Positions 25,413-33,660 of a stretch of DNA of 64,000 nucleotides are shown one piece after another. The stretch lies in NCBI RefSeq assembly GCF_900105905.1, contig NZ_FNSV01000005.1:1364001-1428000 (forward strand), given 5' to 3'. Every line of letters starts with the position of its first letter. The first letter of the stretch is position 1. The notes beneath the pieces are model-generated. The model did no database searches. It was not told where the DNA came from and saw only the letters and a list, made by a program, of their open reading frames with translations. The stretch comes from Rhodococcus koreensis. Its GTDB lineage: Bacteria; Actinomycetota; Actinomycetes; Mycobacteriales; Mycobacteriaceae. The position numbers and the translations under genes were made by a program.

Positions 25413-25682
25413 TCAGCGACGCAGGCCGAGACGCTCGATCAGCGAGCGGTAACGCTCGATGTCGACCTTCTGGACGTACTTGAGCAGACGACGACGGCGT
25501 CCGACCAGCAGCAGGAGGCCGCGGCGGGAGTGGTGGTCGTGCTTGTGCATCTTGAGGTGTTCGGTGAGATCGACGATGCGCTTGGTGAGCATGGCCACCT
25601 GCGCCTCCGGCGAACCGGTGTCGGTCTCGTGCAGGCCGTACTCGCTCAGAACCTGCTTCTTCTCTTCGGTGGTCAATGCCAC
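25413..25682 (-). CDS. rpsO: 30S ribosomal protein S15
   Basis: An 89-residue ribosomal protein that binds the central domain of 16S rRNA. The conserved blocks are plain: [40 protein letters not shown] and [13 protein letters not shown], ending [11 protein letters not shown]. The start is the GTG at 25682 (reads [10 protein letters not shown]), giving the standard length; an upstream extension is possible but unlike the family. It sits between ribF (110 bases upstream) and pnp. Confidence 0.97.
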   Translation of the reverse strand: MALTTEEKKQVLSEYGLHETDTGSPEAQVAMLTKRIVDLTEHLKMHKHDHHSRRGLLLLVGRRRRLLKYVQKVDIERYRSLIERLGLRR

Positions 25683-25792
25683 TGGTTCACTCCTGGTGAT
25701 GACGTTCGCGTGCAAGGATCGAAACTCGGCGCGGCCGCCGCGAACCGCAGCGCACGCCAGCGGTCTACTTTACCAGCTGAAATGCGGGTGCT

Positions 25793-26767
25793 TTACCGCA
25801 CGTCCTCCGATGCGGCGAGGATCGCGCGCGCACGCTCGGCGTCCTTGCCCATCGCGACGATCAGGTCGTCGACGGAATCGAACTTCTCCATCCCGCGGAG
25901 GCGCTCGACGAGGTCGACGGCCACGTGCTGGCCGTACAGGTCGGCTTCCCGGTCGAGGACGAAGGCTTCCACGGTGCGCGTCCGCCCGGAGAACGTCGGG
26001 TTGGTACCCACCGACACCGCAGCCATGTACCGCTCACCGGAGGTGACGGTGCCCAGGTCGACTCCGTGCCCGAGCACGGTGAACCAGGCGGCGTACACAC
26101 CGTCCGCGGGAATCGCGGCGTACATCGGCGGCGCGACGTTCGCGGTCGGGTACCCGAGCTGGCGTCCGCGACCGTCGCCGTGGACGACGACGCCCTCGAC
26201 ACGGTGCGGGCGGCCGAGCGCCTCCGTCGCGGCGGCCATGTCGCCGGCGTCCACGCAGGAGCGGATGTAGGTGGACGAGAACGTGACCGCATGCTCTGCG
26301 AGCAACGTCACACCGTCGACCGCGAAACCGAACCGGTCGCCGATCTGCCGCAGCAGGTCGACGTTGCCCGCGGCCTTCTTGCCGAACGTGAAGTTCTCAC
26401 CGACGACGACGTCCGCCACGTGCAGGCGCTCCACGAGGATCTCGTGGGCGTACCGCTCCGGCGTCAGCTTCATGAATTCGGCGGTGAACGGCATGACGCA
26501 GAACACGTCGATGCCCAGCTCCTCCGCGAGCTCCGCCCTGCGGGCCAGCGTCGTGAGCTGGGCGGGATGACTGCCCGGACGAACCACTTCCATCGGATGA
26601 GGATCGAAAGTCATGAGCACGCTGGGTATTCCACGCGTGCGGGCAGCCGCCACCGCTCGACTGATCAATTGGGCGTGACCTCGGTGCACGCCATCGAATA
26701 CGCCGATCGTGAGAACACAACGACCCCAATCGGCAGGAACCTCGTCGAGACCACGCCATCTCAGCAC
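25793..26767 (-). CDS. ribF: Bifunctional riboflavin kinase/FAD synthetase
   Basis: A protein of about 324 residues that makes FMN from riboflavin and then FAD. The N-terminal nucleotidyltransferase half starts with LTIGVFDGVHRGHAQLI and continues through MTFDPHPMEVV and VVGENFTFGKKAAGN. The C-terminal kinase half begins near residue 185 with GRQLGYPTANVAPP and ISVGTNPTF-like AVSVGTNPTFSGR. The GTG at 26767 (V-LRWRGLDEVPADWGR) matches the usual mycobacterial N-terminus. It is first in the ribF-rpsO-pnp run and divergent from mntR. Confidence 0.95.
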   Translation of the reverse strand: MLRWRGLDEVPADWGRCVLTIGVFDGVHRGHAQLISRAVAAARTRGIPSVLMTFDPHPMEVVRPGSHPAQLTTLARRAELAEELGIDVFCVMPFTAEFMKLTPERYAHEILVERLHVADVVVGENFTFGKKAAGNVDLLRQIGDRFGFAVDGVTLLAEHAVTFSSTYIRSCVDAGDMAAATEALGRPHRVEGVVVHGDGRGRQLGYPTANVAPPMYAAIPADGVYAAWFTVLGHGVDLGTVTSGERYMAAVSVGTNPTFSGRTRTVEAFVLDREADLYGQHVAVDLVERLRGMEKFDSVDDLIVAMGKDAERARAILAASEDVR

Positions 26768-26943
26768 GAGTGGCAGCCTACGGTGCCGCGCGCCGATGTT
26801 CATCTTCGGACCGACTGTCCGGCGGTCCGGCGTGGCCGGGAAACGTCACGACCTCGCGGTTCGCGGTCGACGGTGACGTCCCCCGGGGACGGATCAGGTG
26901 TGTCGATGTGTCTCGCCGGTAAGACTTGCCTAAGCTCGTTGGC

Positions 26944-27657
26944 GTGGCCGTGAACAAGAATGACCAGAGCGTGACCGAGGACTCGACCTCCGAGACCGGG
27001 GCGCTCTCGGCAGTGGCGCAGGACTACCTGAAGGTCATCTGGACCGTTCAGGAGTGGTCGCAGGAGCGGGTCTCCACGAAACTGCTCTCCGAGAAGATCG
27101 GGGTGTCCGCGTCCACCGTGTCGGAGGCCATCCGGAAACTGTCCGATCAGGGCCTCGTCGACCACGCCCGCTACGGGTCGATCGCCCTGACCGAGGCGGG
27201 GCGCGTGGCGGCCGTCGGAATGGTCCGCAGGCACCGCCTCATCGAGACGTACCTGGTGCACGAACTCGGCTACGGCTGGGACGAGGTGCACGACGAGGCG
27301 GAGGTGCTCGAGCACGCCGTCTCGGATCTGATGATCTCCCGGATGGACGCCAAGCTCGGCCATCCCGAACGCGATCCGCACGGCGATCCGATTCCCGCGG
27401 TCGACGGGTCGGTGCCCACTCCCCCGGCGCGTCAGCTCAGCGACTTCGTCAACGGCGAGAGCGGCCGCATCGCCCGCATCTCGGACTCCGACCCGGCCAT
27501 GCTGCGGTACTTCGATTCGGTGGGTGTGGCACTGGACGTGACGGTGACGGTGCTGGAGCGACGCGACTACGCCGGCACCGTGTCGGTCCGGATCGGCGTC
27601 CAGGAGGACACCGTCGAGCTCGGAAACCCCGCAGCCCAGGCCATCTGGCTGGTGTGA
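26944..27657 (+). CDS. mntR: DtxR-family metalloregulator, MntR type
   Basis: A protein of about 237 residues, an iron/manganese-responsive repressor of the DtxR family, related to M. tuberculosis Rv2788 (SirR/MntR). The N-terminal winged helix is seen in LSEKIGVSASTVSEAIRKLS, the metal-binding and dimerization helices in RRHRLIETYLVHELGYGWDE and EAEVLEHAVSD, and the C-terminal SH3/FeoA-like part from about residue 150. The start is set at the GTG at 26944, with another GTG at 26950; there is no clear ribosome binding site, so the mRNA may be leaderless. TTGCCTAAG at 26926-26934, just before the gene, could be half of a DtxR-type box and suggests autoregulation. Confidence 0.88.
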   Translation: MAVNKNDQSVTEDSTSETGALSAVAQDYLKVIWTVQEWSQERVSTKLLSEKIGVSASTVSEAIRKLSDQGLVDHARYGSIALTEAGRVAAVGMVRRHRLIETYLVHELGYGWDEVHDEAEVLEHAVSDLMISRMDAKLGHPERDPHGDPIPAVDGSVPTPPARQLSDFVNGESGRIARISDSDPAMLRYFDSVGVALDVTVTVLERRDYAGTVSVRIGVQEDTVELGNPAAQAIWLV

Positions 27658-27661
27658 GCCG

Positions 27662-28579
27662 CTACCTCAGGGTCGCGGGACGGACCACCATCACCGAACT
27701 CGCCCGCTTTCCCCGCTCCTGGAGCAGCGCGATCGTGTGCCCACTCGGATCGATCGCGGCGTAGACGCCCTTGATTCCGATCGGCTCGAGCCAGCGGCCC
27801 TGACTGATCGCTTCGGCCTCGTCCGCGTCGATCTGCCGGTGCGGGAACGCGGTCTGCGCGGCGGCGTCGATGTCGAAACTGACGCCCGGCTCCTCGGCCA
27901 GCTGTTCCAGAGTGCGCGCGTGCTCGAGAGTGAACGGTCCCACCCGGGTCCGTCGCAGCGACGTGAGATGCCCGCCGACACCGATCAACGCGATCCCCAG
28001 ATCACGGGCGAGCGCCCGCACATAGGTTCCGGACGAACATTCCACCTCGACGTCGAGGTCGACGAACGTGCCCTCGGTGCGCCTCGCGATCACCTCGAAC
28101 CGGGACACCGTGACCGACCGGGGCGCGAGTTCGAACTCCTCACCCGCGCGGATCAGCGCGTGCGCCCGCCGGCCGTCCACCTTGATGGCGCTGACGCTCG
28201 ACGGGACCTGCTGGATGTCCCCGGTGAGGGTGCGCACCTGCGCCGCGATCTCCTCGTCCCTCACGCCGGACGCATCGGCCGACGCGACGACGTCACCCTC
28301 GGCGTCGTCGGTGGTGGTGGCCTGCCCCAACCGAATCGTGGCCGTGTACGCCTTGGTCGTCAGCGCGAGGAGCCCCAGCAGCTTCGTCGCCCGCTCCACA
28401 CCGAGCACCAGCACCCCGGTGGCCATCGGGTCCAGAGTGCCCGCGTGGCCGACCTTCCGGGTGCCGAGTAGCTTGCGACACCGGGCCACCACGTCGTGGC
28501 TGGTGACGCCCGCGTCCTTGTCGACGATGAGCAGTCCGGCGCCGACGAGACCGGAAGAGGGCTTTTCACGTGCAGACAC
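27662..28579 (-). CDS. truB: tRNA pseudouridine(55) synthase
   Basis: A 305-residue enzyme that makes pseudouridine 55 in the T-loop of tRNAs. The catalytic block RKVGHAGTLDPMATGVLVLG carries the nucleophilic aspartate near residue 48. TKAYTATIRLGQATTTDD, SSGTYVRALARDLG and the C-terminal PUA-like region complete the family pattern. The start is the GTG at 28579. It is the last gene of a long minus-strand run that begins at rimP, 62 bases after pptT. Only 4 bases separate its stop from the convergent mntR stop. Confidence 0.95.
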   Translation of the reverse strand: MSAREKPSSGLVGAGLLIVDKDAGVTSHDVVARCRKLLGTRKVGHAGTLDPMATGVLVLGVERATKLLGLLALTTKAYTATIRLGQATTTDDAEGDVVASADASGVRDEEIAAQVRTLTGDIQQVPSSVSAIKVDGRRAHALIRAGEEFELAPRSVTVSRFEVIARRTEGTFVDLDVEVECSSGTYVRALARDLGIALIGVGGHLTSLRRTRVGPFTLEHARTLEQLAEEPGVSFDIDAAAQTAFPHRQIDADEAEAISQGRWLEPIGIKGVYAAIDPSGHTIALLQERGKRASSVMVVRPATLR

Positions 28580-28641
28580 GAGGCCCGATTCTGCCAGCCG
28601 CCGTCACGGCATCGAAATCAGTGCACCGCACAGTCCCAAAA

Positions 28642-29325
28642 TCAGTGCACCGCAATGGCGGTGATGATGAGTCCGTCGGACACCATCCACCGTCCGTCGA
28701 ACGACGCCAGCGGTGGTCCGTCGATGGTCTCCCCGGAGATGAGGAGATCCGAATGGAACGTGCCGGTGCCGTCGCCGGACGCCTCGAACGTGATGTGCGC
28801 GTCCTCGAACCCGAGCCACCGGGCGGTGAGCGGGAACCACGCCTTGTACGTGGCTTCCTTGGCGCAGAACAGCAGCCTGTCCCGGTGCACCGGACCGCCG
28901 GTCGCCGAGCGCCACTGCCCGGAGTCCGCCGCACCCGACAGCCAGTCGCGTTCGGCGGGCAGGCTCACCGCGTCCAGCACCCCGTCGGGCAGCGCGGCGT
29001 GCGGTTCGGCGTCGATGCCGACGGACCGCACCTGCATCGCGTAGCCGAGCGCCGCGCCGCGGTAACCGTCGCAGTGGGTGAGGCTTCCGACCACGCCGCG
29101 CGGCCACACCGGGGAACCCTTGTCGCCCCGCAGAACAGGGGCCTGGTCCACACCCAGCTTCGTCATCGCGAGGCGGGCGCAGTGGCGTGCGGTGGTGAAT
29201 TCGCGTCGCCGCTTCTCCACCGCCCGCCCGATCAGCGCCTCCTCCTGCGGGTGCGGACGCAGCCCCGCCGGGTCCTCGAACAGTTCGGAGGACACCACGC
29301 CGGCCGGCAGAATTCTCTCGATCAC
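28642..29325 (-). CDS. pptT: 4'-phosphopantetheinyl transferase (PptT)
   Basis: A 227-residue Sfp-type enzyme that moves phosphopantetheine from CoA onto carrier proteins of fatty-acid, polyketide and peptide synthases. The magnesium-binding block VRSVGIDAEPH lies near residue 108 and the second signature FCAKEATYKAWFP near 160, with the CoA-contacting RGDKGSPVWPRGVVGSLTHC near 65-88. The GTG at 29325 overlaps the stop of the upstream metallophosphoesterase by 4 bases, so the two are translationally coupled. In M. tuberculosis the equivalent neighbours Rv2794c and Rv2795c have opposing activities on carrier proteins. Confidence 0.93.
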   Translation of the reverse strand: MIERILPAGVVSSELFEDPAGLRPHPQEEALIGRAVEKRRREFTTARHCARLAMTKLGVDQAPVLRGDKGSPVWPRGVVGSLTHCDGYRGAALGYAMQVRSVGIDAEPHAALPDGVLDAVSLPAERDWLSGAADSGQWRSATGGPVHRDRLLFCAKEATYKAWFPLTARWLGFEDAHITFEASGDGTGTFHSDLLISGETIDGPPLASFDGRWMVSDGLIITAIAVH

Positions 29326-30251
29326 AGGGCCCCCCTCGCCCGCATCTTCTCCACTTCGGCTTCCTGTTCGGGAGTGACCTTGAAGTGGCCGCCCCACTTG
29401 TTCAGCGTGCCCGGCGGATACTCCGGCACCGGGAGGATCTGCCGCAGCAGGTTGTCCGGGAGTCCCCGCCGCTGCCACTCCCGCGGGTAGCCCAGCGATA
29501 CCTCCTCGAACCGCACCCCGTCGTAGTAGGTGGTGCGCGGAATGTGCAGATGCCCGTACACGGCGCAGACGGCGTTGTACCGGGTGTGCCAGTCCGCGGT
29601 CAGTTCGGTGCCGCACCACAGCGAGAACTCCGGGTACCACAGCACCTGCGTGGGCTGACGCACCAGCGGGAAGTGGTTGATCAGAACGGTGCGGGTGCCG
29701 GCGGGGAGGGCGTCCAGCCGGGCCTTCGTCGTCTCGACGCGGTTGCGGCACCAGGCGTCCCGGGTTCCGTACGGTTCGCTCGACAGCAGGAACTCGTCCG
29801 TGGCCACCACGTTCTTCTCCCGCGCGATCGCGAGGCCTTCCTCCTTGGTGGTGGCGCCGTCGGGCAGGAACGTGTAGTCGTACAGCAGGAACATCGGGAC
29901 CAGCGTGACCGGGCCGTCCTCCCCCTCCCACACCGGGAACGGGTCCTCGGGGGTGATGACCCCGATCTCGCGGCACATGGTGACGAGGTAGTCGTAGCGG
30001 GCGGCGCCGTGGATCTGCACCGGGTCCTTCGCCGTCGTCCACAGTTCGTGGTTGCCGGGAACCCAGATGACCTGCGCGAAACGACTCCGCAGAAGTTTCA
30101 GCGCCCACCGGATGTCGTCGGTTTTCTCCGACACGTCCCCGGCGACGATCAGCCAGTCCTCGGGCGAGTCCGGGTAGATGTCCTCGGTGATCGGGCGGTT
30201 TCCCCGGTGCCCCACATGGGTGTCGCTCACCGCCATCAGTTTGGGTGCCAC
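29322..30251 (-). CDS. pptH: Phosphopantetheinyl hydrolase (PptH-like metallophosphoesterase)
   Basis: A protein of about 309 residues with calcineurin-type metal motifs: AVSDTHVGH, IVAGDVSEK, WVPGNHELW, LINHFPLV and YGHLHIPRT. It is the positional and sequence counterpart of M. tuberculosis Rv2795c (PptH), shown to remove phosphopantetheine from holo-carrier proteins, undoing what PptT does. Coupling to pptT by a 4-base overlap supports the same role here. The start is taken as the GTG at 30251, with GGAAAGG upstream at workable spacing; the GTG at 30260 is too close to that site. The dinF-like stop lies 2 bases before this start. Confidence 0.88.
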   Translation of the reverse strand: MAPKLMAVSDTHVGHRGNRPITEDIYPDSPEDWLIVAGDVSEKTDDIRWALKLLRSRFAQVIWVPGNHELWTTAKDPVQIHGAARYDYLVTMCREIGVITPEDPFPVWEGEDGPVTLVPMFLLYDYTFLPDGATTKEEGLAIAREKNVVATDEFLLSSEPYGTRDAWCRNRVETTKARLDALPAGTRTVLINHFPLVRQPTQVLWYPEFSLWCGTELTADWHTRYNAVCAVYGHLHIPRTTYYDGVRFEEVSLGYPREWQRRGLPDNLLRQILPVPEYPPGTLNKWGGHFKVTPEQEAEVEKMRARGAL

Positions 30252-30252
30252 G

Positions 30253-31641
30253 TCAACCACCTTTCCGATCGTGCTCCGCCGCCGGATCGCTGTCCGATCC
30301 GTGCCGTGCCTGCAGGTCGGCCCCGACCACTGCCCAGCGGCCCGATCCGACCCGCCACACGACCGCAAGCATCCGAAGAATTAAGAACACCGTGAGTCCC
30401 GTCCAGATTCCCGCCAGGCCCCAGTCGTTCAGCATCGACAGCCAGATCAGTGGCAGGAACCCGGCCAGCGCGCAGGCCAGCGTGGCGTTCCGGAGGAAGG
30501 CGACGTCCCCGGCCCCGAGCAGCACTCCGTCGAGCGCGAACACGACGCCGGCCACCGGCATGATCGCGACGAAGAACCACCACGCCACCGCCATCTCGTC
30601 GAGCACGGCCCGGTCGGAGGTGAACAGTTCGGGGATCACGCCGTGACCGAGGGCGAAGATCAGGGCGAGTCCGGCCGCGAAGATCGTGGACCACCGGGTG
30701 ATGCGCCACGACAGTCGCGTGGCGCCTGCAGCGTGCCCGGCACCGAGTGCGGCACCGACGAGCGCCTGCGCGGCGATCGCCAGGGAGTCGAGGGTGAGGG
30801 CCACGAGGTTCCACAGCTGCAGTACCACCTGGTGGGCGGCGACCGCGGCGGCGCCGAACCGGGACGCGACGGCGGCGGCCGAGAGGAAGCACGCCTGGAA
30901 CGCCAGACTCCGCAGGATCAGGTCGCGGCCGAGAACCATCTGGGCGCGCATGACGTGCCACCGCGGGCGCAACGGCACCCGCTCCACCACCAGCGCCCCG
31001 ACGAACAGACTCGCGGACACGGCCTGCCCGGTCACGTTCGCGACCGCCGAACCCTCGAGTTCCAGCCGCGGCGCGCCCCACAATCCGTACACCAGCACCG
31101 GGCAGGCCACAGCCGACACGACCAGACCGGCGATCACGAAACGCAGGGGCCGCACCGTGTTCTGCACACCCCGCATCCAGCCGTTGCCCGCCATCGCGAT
31201 GAGGATCAGCGGGGCGCCGAACACCGCGATCCGCAACCAGCTCCCGGCGGCCGCCGCGATGTCGGAGCCACCCGCTATCGCCGACGTGACCGGGCGTCCG
31301 AACAGCTGGACCAGCGCGATCACCAGCGCGCCGATGCCCAGTGCCAGCCAGGTGGCCTGGACACCCTCCCGGACCGCGCCGCGCTCGTCGCCGGCCCCGT
31401 GCATGCGGGACGCGCGCGCCGTCGTGCCATAGGACAGGAACGTCAGCTGGGTGCTGACCTGGGCGAGAATGAGGCCACCGACGGCAAGACCCGCGAGCGC
31501 CAGCGCACCCAGACGGCCGACGACAGCGATGTCGAAGAGCAGATAGATCGGTTCGGCCGCGAGCACACCGAGCGCCGGCAACGCCAGCCCGAACACCGTC
31601 CGGGCGGTCGCGTCGCCCGTGACTTCCGAAACCTCAGCCAA
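30253..31641 (-). CDS. dinF: MATE family efflux transporter, DinF type
   Basis: A 462-residue membrane protein with twelve hydrophobic segments in two halves of six. The MATE-typical openings are YLLFDIAVVGRLGALALAGL near residue 32 and, in the second half, AVASRFGAAAVAAHQVVLQL near 255. MATE proteins export drugs or metabolites using proton or sodium gradients; the substrate of actinobacterial DinF is not known. M. tuberculosis Rv2836c is the counterpart and likewise follows the nrnA gene. The TTG at 31641 opens the frame; the GTG at about 31623 is another possible start. It sits in the rimP-truB run, 12 bases after nrnA. Confidence 0.88.
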   Translation of the reverse strand: MAEVSEVTGDATARTVFGLALPALGVLAAEPIYLLFDIAVVGRLGALALAGLAVGGLILAQVSTQLTFLSYGTTARASRMHGAGDERGAVREGVQATWLALGIGALVIALVQLFGRPVTSAIAGGSDIAAAAGSWLRIAVFGAPLILIAMAGNGWMRGVQNTVRPLRFVIAGLVVSAVACPVLVYGLWGAPRLELEGSAVANVTGQAVSASLFVGALVVERVPLRPRWHVMRAQMVLGRDLILRSLAFQACFLSAAAVASRFGAAAVAAHQVVLQLWNLVALTLDSLAIAAQALVGAALGAGHAAGATRLSWRITRWSTIFAAGLALIFALGHGVIPELFTSDRAVLDEMAVAWWFFVAIMPVAGVVFALDGVLLGAGDVAFLRNATLACALAGFLPLIWLSMLNDWGLAGIWTGLTVFLILRMLAVVWRVGSGRWAVVGADLQARHGSDSDPAAEHDRKGG

Positions 31642-31653
31642 CGATTTCGGACC

Positions 31654-32655
31654 TCAGCCGAGCGATTCGACGAGCGAGTTCACGATCTCGTCCGCAGAGT
31701 TCACGGCCGTGTAGCCGGCGGCGAACCGGTGACCGCCGCCGCCGAGGTACCCGGCGACGACCGAGACGTCCACGTCGGATTTCGACCGCAGCGACACCGA
31801 CCACGTGCCGTCCACCGCCTCCTTGAGGACGGCCGCGACCTCCGCCTCGGACGTCGTCCGGACGATGTCGATGACGCTCTCGATCTCTTCCGAGCGCAGA
31901 TCCCCGACGTAGGCCTGCCGGATGACGGCGTAGACGAGTCCCCGCCCGCCCGCCGCCTCGGGGACGAGCGTCGCCGATCCGAGCACCGACGACAGCATCG
32001 GCAGCCAGCCGAACGGGTGGGTGTCGAGCAGGCGACGGGCGATGCGGGCCCCGTCGATGCCGGTGGCGAGGAGCCGCTCCGCAAGAGTGTGGGTGCCGGG
32101 CTGCACCCAGCGGAACGAACCGGTGTCGGTCACGAGACCCGCGTACAGGCAGTGCGCGAGGTCTGCGTCGATGTCCACACCCCACACGTCGAACATCTGC
32201 GCCACGACAGCGGTCGTCGACTCCGCCGACTCGTCGATCAGGTTCATGCGACCGAACCGGGTGTTGGACCGGTGGTGATCGATGACGAGGGTCTCCCCCG
32301 CGTTCGCGAGCCGGCCGGCGAGCTTCCCGAGACGTCCGGCGCTCCCGCAGTCGACGGTCACGAGCAGATCGACGTTGCGGCGCACCTGGTCCGCGGGCAC
32401 CAGCAGGTGGGTGCCCGGCAGTTCCCGCATCGACTCCGGCAGTTCATCGGGCGCGCCGAACGCGACCTGCACCGGAATCCCTTTGCGCTCGAGCACCAAT
32501 GCCAGGGCGAGTCCACTGCCGATCGTGTCGGCATCGGGTTGGACGTGACACAGAATCGTCACCGACGTCGCGTTCTCGAGAACGGCGACCGCTTGCGGCA
32601 GAAACACCTCGTGACGATCGAGATCAGACAGGGACGTCTCCTGAGTGTGGGTCAT
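31654..32655 (-). CDS. nrnA: DHH/DHHA1 phosphoesterase (NrnA/CnpB)
   Basis: A 333-residue enzyme of the DHH family. The N-terminal DHH domain shows LCHVQPDADTIGSGLAL, VTVDCGSAGR and the name-giving IDHHRSNTRFG; the C-terminal DHHA1 domain ends with YLGGGGHRFAAGY. Relatives hydrolyse nano-RNAs, pAp and cyclic di-AMP; M. tuberculosis Rv2837c (CnpB) is the direct counterpart. In the first motif HVQPDAD replaces the more usual H.xPDGD, a common actinobacterial variant. The ATG at 32655 lies 11 bases after rbfA. Confidence 0.93.
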   Translation of the reverse strand: MTHTQETSLSDLDRHEVFLPQAVAVLENATSVTILCHVQPDADTIGSGLALALVLERKGIPVQVAFGAPDELPESMRELPGTHLLVPADQVRRNVDLLVTVDCGSAGRLGKLAGRLANAGETLVIDHHRSNTRFGRMNLIDESAESTTAVVAQMFDVWGVDIDADLAHCLYAGLVTDTGSFRWVQPGTHTLAERLLATGIDGARIARRLLDTHPFGWLPMLSSVLGSATLVPEAAGGRGLVYAVIRQAYVGDLRSEEIESVIDIVRTTSEAEVAAVLKEAVDGTWSVSLRSKSDVDVSVVAGYLGGGGHRFAAGYTAVNSADEIVNSLVESLG

Positions 32656-32666
32656 GTCGGTTCGTG

Positions 32667-33155
32667 TCAGTCCGCCTGGCGGGAACGGGACGGCTCGTCG
32701 ACTTCGGCGTCGTCCGCGTCCTCGACTCGGGGTTCCTTGTACGGGTCGGGATCGCCGGCCGGGGACGCACCGGCCGCGACCCGCGCGACCTCGTCGTCGG
32801 CGGCGCGGGCGCGGGCGAGGAGTTCCTCCATGTGCCGCGCCGTGTCGGGGACCGTGTCCGCGACGAACGTCAGCGTCGGCGTGAACCGGACTCCGGTGCC
32901 TGCGCCCACCTTCGAGCGCAGAACACCCTTCGCCTTCTCCAGTCCCGCAGCCGCGGACACGAGGTCCGGTTCGGACTCGAGGTCGGCGCCCATCACGGTG
33001 TAGTAGACAGTGGCGTCGTGAAGGTCGGCCGTCACCTTGGTATCGGTGATCGTGACGAACGCCAGGCGAGGGTCCTTGATTTCGTGGTCGATCGCCGTCG
33101 CGACGATCGTGCCGATGCGCTTGGCGAGTTTGCGTGCCCGGGCGGGATCCACCAT
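32667..33155 (-). CDS. rbfA: Ribosome-binding factor A
   Basis: A 162-residue factor that binds immature 30S subunits and aids 16S rRNA 5' end maturation. The KH-like core is residues about 1-115: [40 protein letters not shown] and [21 protein letters not shown] tail of about 45 acidic and proline-containing residues follows, as is usual in actinobacteria. The ATG at 33155 is chosen for GAGAGGAG upstream. It lies between the DUF503 gene (113 bases) and nrnA (11 bases). Confidence 0.95.
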   Translation of the reverse strand: MVDPARARKLAKRIGTIVATAIDHEIKDPRLAFVTITDTKVTADLHDATVYYTVMGADLESEPDLVSAAAGLEKAKGVLRSKVGAGTGVRFTPTLTFVADTVPDTARHMEELLARARAADDEVARVAAGASPAGDPDPYKEPRVEDADDAEVDEPSRSRQAD

Positions 33156-33268
33156 GACAATCAGACTCCTCTCCCTGGCCGCTGGATAAGTTGTGAAGTT
33201 GCGGTGTAGCTGTAGTTCATTCTGCACGCCGGGCCGCGCATGCGGCGGGGCGGGCAAGGCGCTCCGAA

Positions 33269-33559
33269 TCAGTCCTCGGGGCCGAAAATCCTCCGCCGGA
33301 CCGCAAGGAGCTGCAGTTCCGGCAGCCCGGCGACGTGCCGTTCGCACGTGTCGAGCACCTCGTGTACGTGATCGACCGCCGAACTCGCCATCGTGACGCC
33401 GAGCATCGACCGGCGGTACCGATCCTGTTCCCCGGTCTCCGCCGCCGAGACGCCGTAACGTCGCAGCTCCGCCAGAACCGGTTTGACCATTGCACGCTTC
33501 TCTTTCAGAGATCGCACGTCACCGAGCAAGATGTCGAGCTCGAGCGCACCGACGTACAA
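33269..33559 (-). CDS. DUF503 family protein
   Basis: A 96-residue protein of the DUF503 (YlxP-like) family, commonly found between infB and rbfA in Gram-positive bacteria. The pattern [20 protein letters not shown] at the N-terminus and [18 protein letters not shown] in the middle is diagnostic. YlxP has been linked to ribosome assembly together with its neighbours, but its biochemical role is not settled. The start is a TTG at 33559 behind GGAGGAAAG, a good ribosome binding site that decides it. A strong double-hairpin region lies between it and infB. Confidence 0.88.
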   Translation of the reverse strand: MYVGALELDILLGDVRSLKEKRAMVKPVLAELRRYGVSAAETGEQDRYRRSMLGVTMASSAVDHVHEVLDTCERHVAGLPELQLLAVRRRIFGPED

Positions 33560-33580
33560 ACTTTCCTCCTTCGGGGAGAC

Positions 33581-33643
33581 GTGCGCTCCCCCGGCCGATC
33601 GACTCGGCCGGAGAAGCGCACGCCGGATGACGCTGCTGCGTCA
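33581..33643 (-). other. Two RNA hairpins in the infB-DUF503 gap
   Basis: On the transcribed strand, an 18-bp stem (arms 33581-33598 and 33604-33621) closes a 5-base loop with only two G-U wobbles. Just before it in the transcript, TGACGC-AGCA-GCGTCA forms a second stem (33628-33643). They fill most of the 101-base gap after infB. No T-run follows. They could attenuate or process the transcript, raising infB over downstream genes. Confidence 0.7.
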
Positions 33644-33660
33644 CCCCAAACGGATGGCGA

